Shown: positions 1 to 8,870, numbered from the stretch's first letter. The stretch is 64,000 bases of DNA from JACPYF01 sp947085845 (GCA_947085845.1 CAMTXO010000002.1:248001-312000), one strand, 5' to 3'. Program-made: numbers and translations. The notes: a model not told the origin generated them from the sequence alone.

Positions 1-80
1 TTTTTGAGGTTTTTCACCTTTATCATCACACTCATTGCTATCCACTATACCGTTCTTTCCTGTATCAGACAACCAAAAAA

Positions 81-105
81 CCCCGACCGGAGTCGGGGCG
101 TTTTT
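81..105. terminator. bidirectional intrinsic terminator
   Basis: A 7-bp stem (CCCCGAC, 81-87; GTCGGGG, 92-98) with a 4-nt loop has an A-run on its left and a T-run on its right, so it can terminate transcription from either side. On the minus strand it closes the unit of the 68-residue protein gene; on the plus strand it would end whatever lies left of the window. Confidence 0.85.
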
Positions 106-169
106 AGCACCTTTTTGTTTGTACCTAGTCTAACGTATAACGTCAACCAAGGGCAAGCAAAAAATGATG

Positions 170-376
170 TTATTTTTTCTTAAGTGTCAAAAAGCCGTTA
201 CGTGGGTTTTCTTGAACTTTTCGGTCACCTGGTAGGTCACATGGTTCACCCTTTTCGTTCTTTGGTTTTTTAGCAAAAAAGTAGATTGTGTACGTTTTGC
301 CACCTCGCAGTTGTACGTCTTTTTTATGCAAGTAGTATGTTACACCCTTTGAATTTGTGTGCTCGTAAGCTGCCAT
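170..376 (-). CDS. small conserved basic protein, unknown function
   Basis: This 68-residue soluble protein is rich in Lys, Tyr and Thr and ends in a Lys-Lys-Lys tail. It has no membrane segment or signal peptide. I recognise no characterised family, although short basic proteins of this type are common in Saccharibacteria. The start is firm because a full AAGGAGG ribosome-binding site lies 7-8 nt upstream. A good promoter (TTGACA, 17-bp spacer, TAATCT) at 416-444 drives it as a single gene, and the hairpin at 81-105 terminates it. The strong promoter and RBS suggest high expression, and the charge would suit a nucleic-acid-binding role, but that is inference only. Confidence 0.8.
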   Translation of the reverse strand: MAAYEHTNSKGVTYYLHKKDVQLRGGKTYTIYFFAKKPKNEKGEPCDLPGDRKVQENPRNGFLTLKKK

Positions 377-415
377 AGTCTCTCCTCCTTGTTTAAAATA
401 ATGGCTACGAACTTT

Positions 416-444
416 AGATTAAACCCCTGCGCCACAGATGTCAA
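416..444 (-). promoter_or_regulatory. sigma70-type promoter for the 68-residue protein gene
   Basis: On the minus strand TTGACA (444-439) is followed after exactly 17 bp by TAATCT (421-416). Unlike many promoters in this window it gives a conventional leader carrying an AAGGAGG Shine-Dalgarno. Confidence 0.7.
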
Positions 445-448
445 CACT

Positions 449-1108
449 TTAGAGCACTTTTGCGCGTCTTTTGATGATAAAACGTAATGAATAAAGAGCA
501 ATCAACCTCAGTAAAATAAATAGCGAGAGTGAAAATATGATAATTACTAAAATGCCCGCAAAATCGAACGAAATTAGAGGTGATGCAAAGTTATATCGAT
601 ACTCTTCGGGGTGAGGAATATTCGCTGCAACTTGTTGATTTTCTGGCAGCTCACCAACTATATTTTGTACACATGTCACATAATCATCCCTAAATGAGGC
701 GGCCCCTCCATCGAAGCGAGCACGGCAGTCTATAGCTGCTTTTTGATAGATATCACTGTTGGTATTGTGAGCATTACTTGCGACTTCTATTGCCTTATCA
801 TAGTCACGAAGGTAAATGTTCTCTAAAAAGACTCCGCTGGGCATCTGACTATTCATGTGAGAAGTCACATAGTTCTGCAATTCTATAAGCTGCTTTTTTG
901 CCTCGTTCGAGTCGAGCTTTTTATCAGCCTGAATAACTGCATCGCGATGATGTATCATGCCAATGTTGTTAAGCCGTAAAAGAGTAGCAGCAATAAAACC
1001 ACACAAAATGAGCAGTATCAAAAGCTGCCATGTTTTGGCTTTTTTGAGCCACTTCAATGCTTTTTTCGCAGTGAAGCGATCTTTAGTTGGCGCCCACCTC
1101 TTATACAT
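449..1108 (-). CDS. two-pass membrane protein with extracytoplasmic domain, unknown function
   Basis: This 219-residue protein has a basic cytoplasmic N-terminus, one membrane segment near residues 27-45, a mostly polar domain of about 135 residues with two Cys (in ...DCRA... and ...TCVQ...), and a second membrane segment near 183-208 followed by a basic tail. The topology places the central domain outside, where the two Cys could form a disulfide. I recognise no family. A TATAAT box lies 11 nt before the ATG and no clear Shine-Dalgarno is present. It follows the MFS gene on the same strand with a short gap and may be co-transcribed. Confidence 0.7.
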   Translation of the reverse strand: MYKRWAPTKDRFTAKKALKWLKKAKTWQLLILLILCGFIAATLLRLNNIGMIHHRDAVIQADKKLDSNEAKKQLIELQNYVTSHMNSQMPSGVFLENIYLRDYDKAIEVASNAHNTNSDIYQKAAIDCRARFDGGAASFRDDYVTCVQNIVGELPENQQVAANIPHPEEYRYNFASPLISFDFAGILVIIIFSLSLFILLRLIALYSLRFIIKRRAKVL

Positions 1109-1120
1109 AACTATTGTGTA

Positions 1121-2368
1121 TTATACACGATGGATGAAGCGAGTGAGTATGCCACGACGATAAACAGCTGTAGTGTGTAGGCCTATTAGTAGCATTAGTG
1201 GAGCAAAAATAAAGTAAATATTTTTCAGCGCATCTTGATCTCCCATAAAACCCGTGAGACAAGCGAGTAGTAGCATTGCCAGTGTATCTCCAACGACCAA
1301 CATAGTTGTCATAGCTGTAATATAGACTATTCTGTACCCTGGCAAGCCATCAGCAGTATCGAAGATTCCTCGTAGCGCAGGCAACATGTAGCCCGTTGTG
1401 ACTACTTCGTTTGCAACATTCACACTAGCAACCTGAAGTGGAGTGCCAACAAATGGCCGACTAAGGTATACCAAGAAATCACCTATAACGCTGAGTTGGA
1501 GTAGCGTTTTGCCTTTGCGATTATCCACTAATTTCCCGTAGACATATGAGATAGCGATTGATGCAAAAAGTGCTACTGAGCTCAACACCCCGAGCTGTAA
1601 ATAGCTGCCATTGTTGATAGACCCAAACACAACAACGATAATAAACATACTCCACATGACCCCGGAAGCATTCATATCCAAGCCGGCTGCGATTTGTGCA
1701 ATCATCGGTTTCCATGCAATCTTGATATTAAAATGTTTGAGCGTAATTTTTTGATGAACTTTGACCGGTTCATTCGTAAAGAACAGGGGTAATGCAGATC
1801 CTAACATCAGTAGGCCTGCAACCAAAATCATAATAATTGGCCCAAATAGCAGCGCAACAACCCCGCCGAATATAGGCCCAAATGCAGTCATGACTCTTTC
1901 GATAATCTGCATAATTCCTAGTTCTTTTCCAGAATGTTCAACATGTTTTACTTTTGAAAAATCAACGAGATAGCATACGTCGTAAAGCGAGCGCGAAAAG
2001 CCTGCCAATGGCACAAGAAGCGCAAACGCCCAAACCCCCCAAGTAGGAACAAGTGCCATAGCGATCGCCGAAAAAACAAAAAGAATGTTTGAGATAAGTG
2101 TTCCATGCTTTGGTCCGTAACGGGCAACGGTAAGAGCAACTAGTGGCGACATCAGAACTCTCGCGCTAAAATAAATAACAAAATACCAGGCAAGCCAGTG
2201 AATACTGTAGCCAAGTTGGTAAAAATAAATAGCGCTAAAACCACCCATCATCTGCATAGCCATAACTCGTAGCATTCGCGACGAATACAGCTCGGCCATT
2301 TCAGAAATACTAACAGAGCGCCAGAAATGAGTGCGCCTGATGAAAATATGAAGAAAATGTTGGATCAT
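1121..2368 (-). CDS. MFS-type transporter
   Basis: This 415-residue protein has about twelve hydrophobic segments in two halves and short loops, as in the major facilitator superfamily. A half-way cytoplasmic loop (residues about 195-215) is rich in Lys. A family-A-like charged loop follows TM2 (ALTVARYGPKHG). The substrate cannot be told. It is divergent from murC across only 47 bp. The protein with most similar architecture in this window is the MFS gene at 53688, which suggests paralogous transporters. Function as an exporter or importer is not resolved by sequence alone. Confidence 0.8.
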   Translation of the reverse strand: MIQHFLHIFIRRTHFWRSVSISEMAELYSSRMLRVMAMQMMGGFSAIYFYQLGYSIHWLAWYFVIYFSARVLMSPLVALTVARYGPKHGTLISNILFVFSAIAMALVPTWGVWAFALLVPLAGFSRSLYDVCYLVDFSKVKHVEHSGKELGIMQIIERVMTAFGPIFGGVVALLFGPIIMILVAGLLMLGSALPLFFTNEPVKVHQKITLKHFNIKIAWKPMIAQIAAGLDMNASGVMWSMFIIVVVFGSINNGSYLQLGVLSSVALFASIAISYVYGKLVDNRKGKTLLQLSVIGDFLVYLSRPFVGTPLQVASVNVANEVVTTGYMLPALRGIFDTADGLPGYRIVYITAMTTMLVVGDTLAMLLLACLTGFMGDQDALKNIYFIFAPLMLLIGLHTTAVYRRGILTRFIHRV

Positions 2369-2415
2369 GTTTGTTTTTTAACCGTTTCGTCTAGTTTATC
2401 AGTTAAAATGGTTTT

Positions 2416-3621
2416 ATGCACATATACTTTTCTGGTATTGGTGGTGTTGGACTAGGGCCACTTGCTGAGATTGCACTAGATGCTGGCTACGGTGTTTCAG
2501 GTTCAGATGCAAATGACTCACCTATGTTTCGTCAATTACAAAAACGTGGCGCCGAAGTCCATCTTGGTCAGGAAGTTGCCGTCATCAATCAGTTGAATGC
2601 GACACAGCCAATTGATTGGCTAGTATATACTTCTGCCCTGCCAGATAACCATCCAGAACTAGAGTTTGCTCGGTCTAATGGAATAAAAACTAGTAAACGA
2701 GATGAACTTTTAGCAACTATCATCAAAGAAAAGGGCTTGAAATTAATTGCTGTGAGCGGTACCCATGGAAAAACAACCACGACTGCAATGGTCGTGTGGT
2801 TGTTCCATCAGCTCGGCTTGCCTGTCAGCTACTCTATCGGTTCGTCAATTAGCTTTGGGCCAAGTGGCGTATTTGATCCGAATAGTGAATATTTTGTCTA
2901 CGAGTGCGATGAGTTTGACCGTAATTTCTTGAACTTTCACCCATATATAAGCTTGATACCGAGCCAGAGTTTTGACCATAGCGACACATACGCCAGTCAG
3001 GATGATTACGACAATGCATTTGACCAGTTTAAGTCACAGAGCAATACAACAATAACGTGGCGGGATGCTGTAACAGACGGCATAACATTGATTGGCGAGC
3101 ATAATCGTACAAATGGCGGCCTAGCCATCCTGGGTATGCAGAAAATTGTCAGTCAATCGCGAGACGAACTAGTTGGTCTGCTTAATAGCTTTCCTGGCAC
3201 TGCCAGACGATTTGAAAAACTAGCAGAAAATCTATACAGCGATTATGCCCACCATCCAGAAGAGATCTCCGCCACCTTGCAGTTAGCACGCGAGTTGTCA
3301 GAGCATGTTGTTGTTGTCTACCAGCCTCATCAAAACATACGCCAGCATGAAATAAGCTACGGTCACTGTTTTGATCAATCAGAAAAAGTGTACTGGCTTC
3401 CGACATATCTTAGCCGCGAAGATCCTAGCTTGGCAATTCTAGCCCCTGAAGAATTGGCTAAAGACATACCAGCCGACAAAGTGGTTTTTTCTCATCTAGA
3501 TGCGCAGCTGCTGTCTGATATAAAGAGTCAGCTGGCTGACAACAAGCTAGTAGTCTTAATGGGGGCTGGATCAATCGATAGCTGGATTCGAGAGAATATT
3601 ACACTTTTGGGCCAAGGCTAG
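2416..3621 (+). CDS. murC: UDP-N-acetylmuramate--L-alanine ligase (MurC)
   Basis: This cytoplasmic Mur ligase adds L-Ala to UDP-MurNAc using ATP in peptidoglycan precursor synthesis. The N-terminal Rossmann domain carries GIGGVG at 7-12. The ATP loop GTHGKTTTT lies at 115-123. The metal/substrate region has ECDEFD at 163-168, GEHN at 227-230 and the C-terminal-domain motif DYAHHP at 276-281. At 401 residues it is shorter than the usual 450-490; the central domain is compact but all signature motifs are present, so I take it as functional. A TTAAAAT box 7 nt before the ATG and no Shine-Dalgarno suggest a leaderless transcript. Its 3' end overlaps the convergent mscS gene by 23 bp. Confidence 0.9.
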   Translation: MHIYFSGIGGVGLGPLAEIALDAGYGVSGSDANDSPMFRQLQKRGAEVHLGQEVAVINQLNATQPIDWLVYTSALPDNHPELEFARSNGIKTSKRDELLATIIKEKGLKLIAVSGTHGKTTTTAMVVWLFHQLGLPVSYSIGSSISFGPSGVFDPNSEYFVYECDEFDRNFLNFHPYISLIPSQSFDHSDTYASQDDYDNAFDQFKSQSNTTITWRDAVTDGITLIGEHNRTNGGLAILGMQKIVSQSRDELVGLLNSFPGTARRFEKLAENLYSDYAHHPEEISATLQLARELSEHVVVVYQPHQNIRQHEISYGHCFDQSEKVYWLPTYLSREDPSLAILAPEELAKDIPADKVVFSHLDAQLLSDIKSQLADNKLVVLMGAGSIDSWIRENITLLGQG

Positions 3622-4471
3622 ATATATCTTGATACTGCGACAACTTTATATCACTGTGTTTTTTGAGTTCACTCAGTAGTTTCTTTTTGAATTCTGTCGT
3701 GATTGCAAATTGATCGCCTGGCTGTGTCTTGCCTGCAATTCTCACTTCGAGAGCAGTGTCGCTAAAGGCGCCAAGATTTAAAAGTGTGGGTGGTTCGATA
3801 ATTTTCTTTTGCCATTTTTCATCACTAGCAAGCTTGAGTCCTATTTTCTCTATGATTGACGTTAGCTTATCGATGTCAGTTTCTGGAGATACAGCTAGTG
3901 TAAAGTACACCTTTGAATATCCCATTGTTTTGTTGATAGTATGAAATACGGTGCCGTTAGCTATGTAGTGTACGTTACCTGCATCATCACGAATAACAGT
4001 ACTACGAAGTGTAATATGCTCAACCTTGCCAACTGCGCCATCAATTTCGACTTCGTCACCAACTCGAAATTGATTTTCAACAATTATGAAGGTGCCAGAT
4101 ATAAAGTCTTTGATAATTGACTGTGCTCCAAAGCCAATAACCGCACCCAATACACCTGCACTGGCTAGAAGCGGTAATAGATTAACATTTGGGAAGAACA
4201 CCCCAAAAAGAGCCAAACCAGCCCCAATAAAGACGAGCAGTTTCCAAACAATCACCGATATGCTGATAATGGTATCTTGGCGCTTCTTTACATCAATAAT
4301 GGACTGATTCTGTCGAATGATATGACGACCATGTACAATTCGTCGAACACTAGTCTTTATTATTTGTTCTCCAAGGTACTCCGCAATACATGCAATGACA
4401 ATAATCACTACAATCGCAAACCAGTGCGAGGAGAGCCATTGAGCTTCGTCTTTTAGTTCATATAGTTGCAT
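3599..4471 (-). CDS. mscS: small-conductance mechanosensitive channel (MscS family)
   Basis: This 290-residue protein has an N-terminal membrane segment (about 15-35) and two more at 70-125, the last being the Gly/Ala-rich pore helix (ALLASAGVLGAVIGFGAQS). The beta domain follows (FRVGDEVEIDGAVGKVEHITLRST), then a C-terminal alpha/beta domain. These are the order and motifs of MscS channels, which open on hypo-osmotic stress in the cytoplasmic membrane. The gene is convergent with murC, overlapping it by 23 bp. It is probably read together with the two membrane-associated genes upstream (4488-5470), which are spaced by fewer than 20 bp. Confidence 0.9.
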   Translation of the reverse strand: MQLYELKDEAQWLSSHWFAIVVIIVIACIAEYLGEQIIKTSVRRIVHGRHIIRQNQSIIDVKKRQDTIISISVIVWKLLVFIGAGLALFGVFFPNVNLLPLLASAGVLGAVIGFGAQSIIKDFISGTFIIVENQFRVGDEVEIDGAVGKVEHITLRSTVIRDDAGNVHYIANGTVFHTINKTMGYSKVYFTLAVSPETDIDKLTSIIEKIGLKLASDEKWQKKIIEPPTLLNLGAFSDTALEVRIAGKTQPGDQFAITTEFKKKLLSELKKHSDIKLSQYQDISSLGPKV

Positions 4472-4487
4472 ATCTATATAGTATCAC

Positions 4488-4943
4488 CTACTCTGTGGCA
4501 CCGTCACTCGGCGCTATTTGCTGCCCCGTTAAACCAAGCTGTGAATCATCTAGAATGCTTTGATGAAAAATGTCGTATTGTTCTAAATTTTTAGATCGCT
4601 TGTCATACATGGTTAGAAAATCTTTCATAACCTTGCCGTCGAGTGAGCCATTTGATGAAAAATTGTCACTGTTGTTGTCGTCGTGATCAATCTGTTGACG
4701 AACTGACTCATAGCCTGGACGAGAAAGATCAAGTTTAGCAGTGTCGCTAATGAAATAAAGTGTCATATTGAGTACAGTCAGTAGAATTGCCGCAACAATC
4801 GCCAAGCCTATGCCAAAGGGTAATCCGTAGCGGCTTGCTAGTACATCCATTTTACGAACAAACCAATTGTCTGGTTTTTTACGAGAGAATACATGCTGTA
4901 GCTTGTGTGTTAGTGTATGTTTTTTACGTGCAAAAAAATTCAT
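4488..4943 (-). CDS. single-pass membrane protein, unknown function
   Basis: This 151-residue protein has a basic cytoplasmic N-terminus of about 40 residues, one membrane segment near 41-66 and an acidic, Asn/Ser-rich extracytoplasmic tail of about 80 residues. I recognise no family. It starts 2 bp after the stop of the secreted protein gene at 4946 and ends 16 bp before mscS, so the three genes look like one transcription unit. The predicted tail and the partner's secreted nature suggest a cell-envelope role, but nothing more specific can be supported. Confidence 0.65.
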   Translation of the reverse strand: MNFFARKKHTLTHKLQHVFSRKKPDNWFVRKMDVLASRYGLPFGIGLAIVAAILLTVLNMTLYFISDTAKLDLSRPGYESVRQQIDHDDNNSDNFSSNGSLDGKVMKDFLTMYDKRSKNLEQYDIFHQSILDDSQLGLTGQQIAPSDGATE

Positions 4944-4945
4944 AA

Positions 4946-5470
4946 CTATTGCACCTCACTTCGCAATTTCACTACATTTCCTCTATATTCACCAGTCAGC
5001 GTCGATAGTACGCTGACATCGTTTGCTAGATTTTGTCGTTGATTACGAGCTTCTTCAATATAGCCGTAGAATTTTACTGGATCGGTCTTGCATTTGACTC
5101 GCAATGACGCAGTGATAGCATCGTCATATTCTTTGTAATGGTCTTTGAAGCTTTCAAGGGCTTGCTGGTACCTTTTTGTGGTGTCTACTAAAAATGATGC
5201 TGAGTTGTTGTAGCCACCAGAAGTTGCGCGGCTATTGAGAGGTGTCATAAGGCGTGATACAAGAGTTTCATAGCCCTGTCCACGATTTACTCTGGTTGCA
5301 GCATCATTATGTTGAATACGCTGCAATGTAGTTTGTGCTCCTACACAACTTTCTACGATAATTGCCTGCTTTTCGGCTGTCATATTTGTTTCGGCCTTCG
5401 TGCTTGAAGCAAACCCTAAGACAATCAATCCAGGAAGCAGCAATACACTAAAAGTTTTTCTTTTATTCAT
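4946..5470 (-). CDS. secreted alpha-helical protein, unknown function
   Basis: This 174-residue protein begins with a signal peptide (basic MNKRK, hydrophobic stretch to about residue 23, cleavage likely after TKA). The mature part is mostly helical and contains two Cys (in ESCVGA and VKCKTD) about 80 residues apart that could pair outside the cell. I recognise no family. A TATAAT box stands 8 nt before the ATG with no Shine-Dalgarno, so it is probably the first, leaderless gene of a unit with the membrane protein at 4488 and mscS. Confidence 0.65.
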   Translation of the reverse strand: MNKRKTFSVLLLPGLIVLGFASSTKAETNMTAEKQAIIVESCVGAQTTLQRIQHNDAATRVNRGQGYETLVSRLMTPLNSRATSGGYNNSASFLVDTTKRYQQALESFKDHYKEYDDAITASLRVKCKTDPVKFYGYIEEARNQRQNLANDVSVLSTLTGEYRGNVVKLRSEVQ

Positions 5471-5509
5471 CGTCTACCATTATAAACTAAAAGTTTAGCA
5501 GTCGCTTAT

Positions 5510-6826
5510 TTAAGGTGTTAACCTGTTGATATCACGCGGGAAGAGTGTGGCTTCTTTGATGTTGTTGAGGCCAATAGCCTTTTGTACCAAACGATCGATG
5601 CCGTAGCCACAGCCACCATGCTCTGGCAGACCATATTTAAATGCTTGCAGGTAATATTTGAAACCTTCGTGAGTGACATCTAGGCCGGCTTCTTTCATCT
5701 GTTCAACCATCTTTTGGTAGTTGTTTTCACGCAGCGGTACTGTGGCGATTTCCACTCCACGGAATAATAAATCACCCCAATAAACTGTGCCGTTTTCAAC
5801 ATTTCGTTTGTGATAAAACTTGGCTGCTGCTAGCGGAAATTCAGTTGCATAAACTAGATCCGAGCCCAGTTCTTTTCGTGCATATTCACAAATCCATTTT
5901 TCTTCATCGGGTGTGAGGTCTTTTTTGTCCTCGACTGTATTTTTGGTTGCAGCTTCGTACATTTCGTGGATTTTGGCAATAGTAAATCGTGGTACTTTGC
6001 CATCACTCGGCAATTTTAGTTCTGGAGCGTTCAGACTCTTTAGGTCATTAGCATGGTCTGAGTAAATACGATTTAATGTATTGATTGTCATGTCACCCAC
6101 TGTATCTAGAACTTCGTCGTGTCCACTGACAAATCCCATTTCGATATCTAGCATCATGGTTTCAGTCATGTGACGTGTAGTTGCGCTAGGTTCAGCACGA
6201 TATGCTGCAGCTATTTCAAAAACCCTCTCGTACGCGCCAACCATGATCTGTTTATAAAATTGTGGACTTTGAGCTAATGTTGCAGTTTTGTCGAAATAAT
6301 CTAGTTTGAAAACTTCGGCACCACCTTCGGTTGCTTCGGCTAGTAATTTTGGTGTTTGGATTTCTACAAACTCATTTTTTGTTAAATATTCACGAATATT
6401 AGCCAATATACTAGCGCGTATTTTGAATATTTTTTGTTCTTGCAGGTTGCGAACGTTTAATACACGATATTCAAACAAGGTATCTAGGTTTTCAGATTTG
6501 TGCGAGATTGGTTTGTCGATTTCGATTGGTGGTTCGTCAGTAACTGGTACTTGGACTTCTACTTTTACATCGTGAAGCTCTGCTCCTCCGGGTGCTCGCT
6601 CGTCTGGAGTAACCATCCCGGTCAAACTAAATACGGTTCCAATCTGTAATCCACGGAGTTTTTCTATTTCATCTTTATCTTCTATCAAGCTCTGTGCAAT
6701 ACCGCTACGATCACGTAATGTTATGAAATTGAGGCCACCAAGCAATCGCTTTTTATGCAACCACCCTTCAATCGTGACTGTTTCGTTATGTTTGGTTGCT
6801 AGGTCTCTTACTAATACTCTACTCAT
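5510..6826 (-). CDS. aspS: aspartyl-tRNA synthetase, archaeal type
   Basis: This class IIb synthetase charges tRNA-Asp, and perhaps also tRNA-Asn for GatCAB amidation. The N-terminal OB-fold anticodon domain (about 1-105) contains GWLHKKR at 21-27. The catalytic domain shows motif 2 around 202-224 (FEIAAAYRAE...TRHMTE) and motif 3 near the C-terminus (GCGYGIDRL...FPRDINRLTP). At 438 residues it has the short archaeal form, without the GAD insertion of the bacterial 590-residue enzyme. Whether it discriminates Asp from Asn tRNA cannot be decided here. Its ATG overlaps the stop of the CNNM/CBS gene by 4 bp, so the two are translationally coupled. Confidence 0.9.
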   Translation of the reverse strand: MSRVLVRDLATKHNETVTIEGWLHKKRLLGGLNFITLRDRSGIAQSLIEDKDEIEKLRGLQIGTVFSLTGMVTPDERAPGGAELHDVKVEVQVPVTDEPPIEIDKPISHKSENLDTLFEYRVLNVRNLQEQKIFKIRASILANIREYLTKNEFVEIQTPKLLAEATEGGAEVFKLDYFDKTATLAQSPQFYKQIMVGAYERVFEIAAAYRAEPSATTRHMTETMMLDIEMGFVSGHDEVLDTVGDMTINTLNRIYSDHANDLKSLNAPELKLPSDGKVPRFTIAKIHEMYEAATKNTVEDKKDLTPDEEKWICEYARKELGSDLVYATEFPLAAAKFYHKRNVENGTVYWGDLLFRGVEIATVPLRENNYQKMVEQMKEAGLDVTHEGFKYYLQAFKYGLPEHGGCGYGIDRLVQKAIGLNNIKEATLFPRDINRLTP

Positions 6827-7857
6827 ACATCTACTCTGCTTTCTGGCTGGTTATTGTCTTTTTGGTTTCGTCGGGCGACTTCTCTTAGATCTTCATGGGT
6901 ATCAAATTCATCGTTTATCTTTTGCCCAATTAATGCTTCTATGACATCTTCGAGACTCACAACGCCGACTGTCTCTTGAAATTCATTTACTACTATAAAC
7001 AGATGGTGGTGCGTACGCAAGAAAGCAGCGAGTGCGTGAGACAGGGTTTGGTCTTGGTTGATATAAAAAACACGAGACTCCATGGCCTTTTCAGCAGTTA
7101 ACGAACGCTTCGTGTCTAGTGCTAGTAAGCTTTGAACATGCAACACCCCGACCACATGATCTATGTCTCGATTAATAACTGGAAATCGACTGTGCCCTGT
7201 TTTGTGTAAATCATCTAAAACAAGTGGGCCTAGTAGTTCCTTTTTTTCAATGCTATGGACCGCTGATTTTGGCGTCATAACATCTTTTACTGGTTTTTCC
7301 TGAAAGCCAATTGCATGTGACAGTAGGTTCTTTTCATCTTTGCTTAAAGTATCTTGGGTGCTTTCAATTAAATGCAGTAGTTCTTCTTTTGAATGTAGTG
7401 AGAAATCACCAACCGGCTGAATGCTTGATGTACGAAGCAATTGCAAGTACGGGTGTAGTTTCTCAACTATAGATAGTAGTTTGATTTCGTATGTCGAGTA
7501 TAGTTTTTGAACGTTTTTTGTGACAACTTCCCAACGAGCAATAGCATTTGCAAATAATAGTAACGCAACACTTGCTAATAAACCGAGGAGCCAGCCTAGA
7601 TGCCCGATTGTGACTATTACTAGTAGCACAGTCAGAACAGTATCTTTCACATACCGCAGTGTCGCCAAGTCTGTTAGTGCCTTTTCTCTACGAAGATTTA
7701 GTTTTGCGATATCATCTTTTGCCTTGGCTCGTCGCTTGAGTTCATATGTAGTTAGGTCGCTTTGATTAATTTTTATAGCTCGCACAATAACTATCAACAA
7801 TAATAGTATTGCTTCTACAAGTAAAAAGATTGATACAGCCGCATTCATTAGATACAT
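6823..7857 (-). CDS. CNNM/CorC-type membrane protein with CBS pair
   Basis: This 344-residue protein starts with hydrophobic segments near 5-28 and 73-107 resembling a reduced DUF21/CNNM membrane domain. It then has a pair of CBS domains: PVKDVMTPKSAVHSI starts the first (about residue 195) and the second ends with VGVVSLEDVIEALIGQ (about 310). Proteins of this design are linked to Mg2+/Co2+ export or resistance. The C-terminal CorC/HlyC transporter-associated domain is missing. The gene overlaps aspS by 4 bp. The membrane part is shorter than usual, so transport activity is uncertain. Confidence 0.75.
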   Translation of the reverse strand: MYLMNAAVSIFLLVEAILLLLIVIVRAIKINQSDLTTYELKRRAKAKDDIAKLNLRREKALTDLATLRYVKDTVLTVLLVIVTIGHLGWLLGLLASVALLLFANAIARWEVVTKNVQKLYSTYEIKLLSIVEKLHPYLQLLRTSSIQPVGDFSLHSKEELLHLIESTQDTLSKDEKNLLSHAIGFQEKPVKDVMTPKSAVHSIEKKELLGPLVLDDLHKTGHSRFPVINRDIDHVVGVLHVQSLLALDTKRSLTAEKAMESRVFYINQDQTLSHALAAFLRTHHHLFIVVNEFQETVGVVSLEDVIEALIGQKINDEFDTHEDLREVARRNQKDNNQPESRVDV

Positions 7858-7904
7858 TATAGCTTATTTTAATGGTATTATGGTAAGCAGCTTAAGGAGG
7901 AATA

Positions 7905-8597
7905 ATGGATAGAACACGTTGGATTATATTTGCCGTCATTTGTGTGGTAGTGCTTGGTGTATTAGTTGTGAATAAAAAAAGTGATGATGTAAACGTCAAG
8001 AATATTAATGCAGGGAAAGTTATTACTGCAGATAAAAAAGAAAATGAAATACCAGATCACACGTTTGGCAGTACAGCCAATAAAACAGTCCTGATCGAAT
8101 ACGGTGATTTTCAATGTCCCGGCTGTGGTAGCTTGTATCCTGGACTAAAACCCTTGAAAGAAAAATATAGTGAACAGCTGACATTTGTATTTCGTAACTT
8201 TCCCCTTACATCCATTCATCCGAATGCATTAGCAGCGGCCACCGCTGCAGAGGCGGCAGGCCTACAAGACAAATGGTGGGAATATCATGACATGTTATAT
8301 GAAAATCAAGATGCATGGTCAAGTGCTGACACCACAAAGAGAACAGATGTGTTTGTGGAATATGCAAAACAGTTGGGCTTAAATGTAGATACATTCAAAA
8401 AAGATCTTGAGAGTGATAAAATTGCCCGCAAAATTTCTCGTGATCAGGCTTTAGGTAAAAAAATTGGAGCGACTTCGACACCTACTCTAGTTTTAGATAG
8501 CAAGCTAATCGCTCAAGACCAGTGGTCGAGTACCGAAAAATTGGAAAACACTATTCGTGAAGCGATTAAGGCTAGCGGTCAGACCTTACCAGAATAG
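7905..8597 (+). CDS. membrane-anchored DsbA-family thiol-disulfide oxidoreductase
   Basis: This 230-residue protein has one N-terminal membrane anchor (about 6-23) and an extracytoplasmic thioredoxin-fold domain. The active site CPGC lies at 71-74 after YGDFQ, and the cis-Pro loop is ATSTPTL near residue 190. The helical insertion typical of DsbA/BdbD lies between. It would form disulfides in exported proteins; the secreted and membrane proteins at 449 and 4946 have the paired Cys needed. The start is supported by TAAGGAGG 6 nt upstream. A bidirectional terminator follows at 8614-8646. Confidence 0.9.
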   Translation: MDRTRWIIFAVICVVVLGVLVVNKKSDDVNVKNINAGKVITADKKENEIPDHTFGSTANKTVLIEYGDFQCPGCGSLYPGLKPLKEKYSEQLTFVFRNFPLTSIHPNALAAATAAEAAGLQDKWWEYHDMLYENQDAWSSADTTKRTDVFVEYAKQLGLNVDTFKKDLESDKIARKISRDQALGKKIGATSTPTLVLDSKLIAQDQWSSTEKLENTIREAIKASGQTLPE

Positions 8598-8613
8598 ACT
8601 TATTTGTTAACAA

Positions 8614-8646
8614 AAAAATCCGCCTCAATATATGAGGCGGATTTTT
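8614..8646. terminator. strong bidirectional terminator
   Basis: A perfect 14-bp stem (8614-8627 with 8633-8646) around ATATA has A- and T-runs built into the ends of the arms. It ends the DsbA-like gene on the plus strand and the small ORF at 8649-8741 on the minus strand. Confidence 0.9.
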
Positions 8647-8648
8647 CT

Positions 8649-8741
8649 TTAGTGTGCAATATACATTTGCCACTTTGCCGGCTCAACGACCACTTGGATC
8701 TTCTTTGCGCGGCTCGGTACTTTGTTGATGTCAATATGCAT
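8649..8741 (-). CDS. candidate 30-residue small protein
   Basis: The reading frame ATG-CAT-ATT... encodes 30 residues beginning MHIDINKVPSRAKK and ending WQMYIAH. An AAGGAG Shine-Dalgarno lies 8 nt before the ATG, and its stop is 2 bp from the strong terminator at 8614-8646. The peptide is basic in its first half with two aromatic residues near the end. I recognise no family. It lies 129 bp downstream of corA on the same strand, behind a structured intergenic RNA (8772-8826). The RBS and terminator are good evidence for translation; no homology can be claimed. Confidence 0.5.
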   Translation of the reverse strand: MHIDINKVPSRAKKIQVVVEPAKWQMYIAH

Positions 8742-8771
8742 CGTGTCAAAGCTCCTTGTTTATGGACATAG

Positions 8772-8826
8772 GTTTTCGCCTGTCGACCTAGTGCACCTGG
8801 GTCTTCATGTAAGTTTTGGCGAAAAC
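8772..8826 (-). other. inverted repeat in the corA-small ORF intergenic RNA
   Basis: GTTTTCGCC (8772-8780) and GGCGAAAAC (8818-8826) form a perfect 9-bp stem closing a 37-nt loop with weaker internal pairing around GTGCAC. It sits between the corA stop and the RBS of the 30-residue ORF. It has no T-run, so it is not a simple terminator. It may be an mRNA processing or stability element, or a regulatory leader. Confidence 0.4.
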
Positions 8827-8870
8827 GCAGATTTAAGCCTATCATAGATTGAACTATCGGGTCAAACTTT

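Noticed and set aside
1..169. Open plus-strand frame at the left edge (possible 3' end of a gene)
   Set aside because: Two frames stay open across the terminator hairpin at 81-98 and neither shows protein-like conservation that I recognise.
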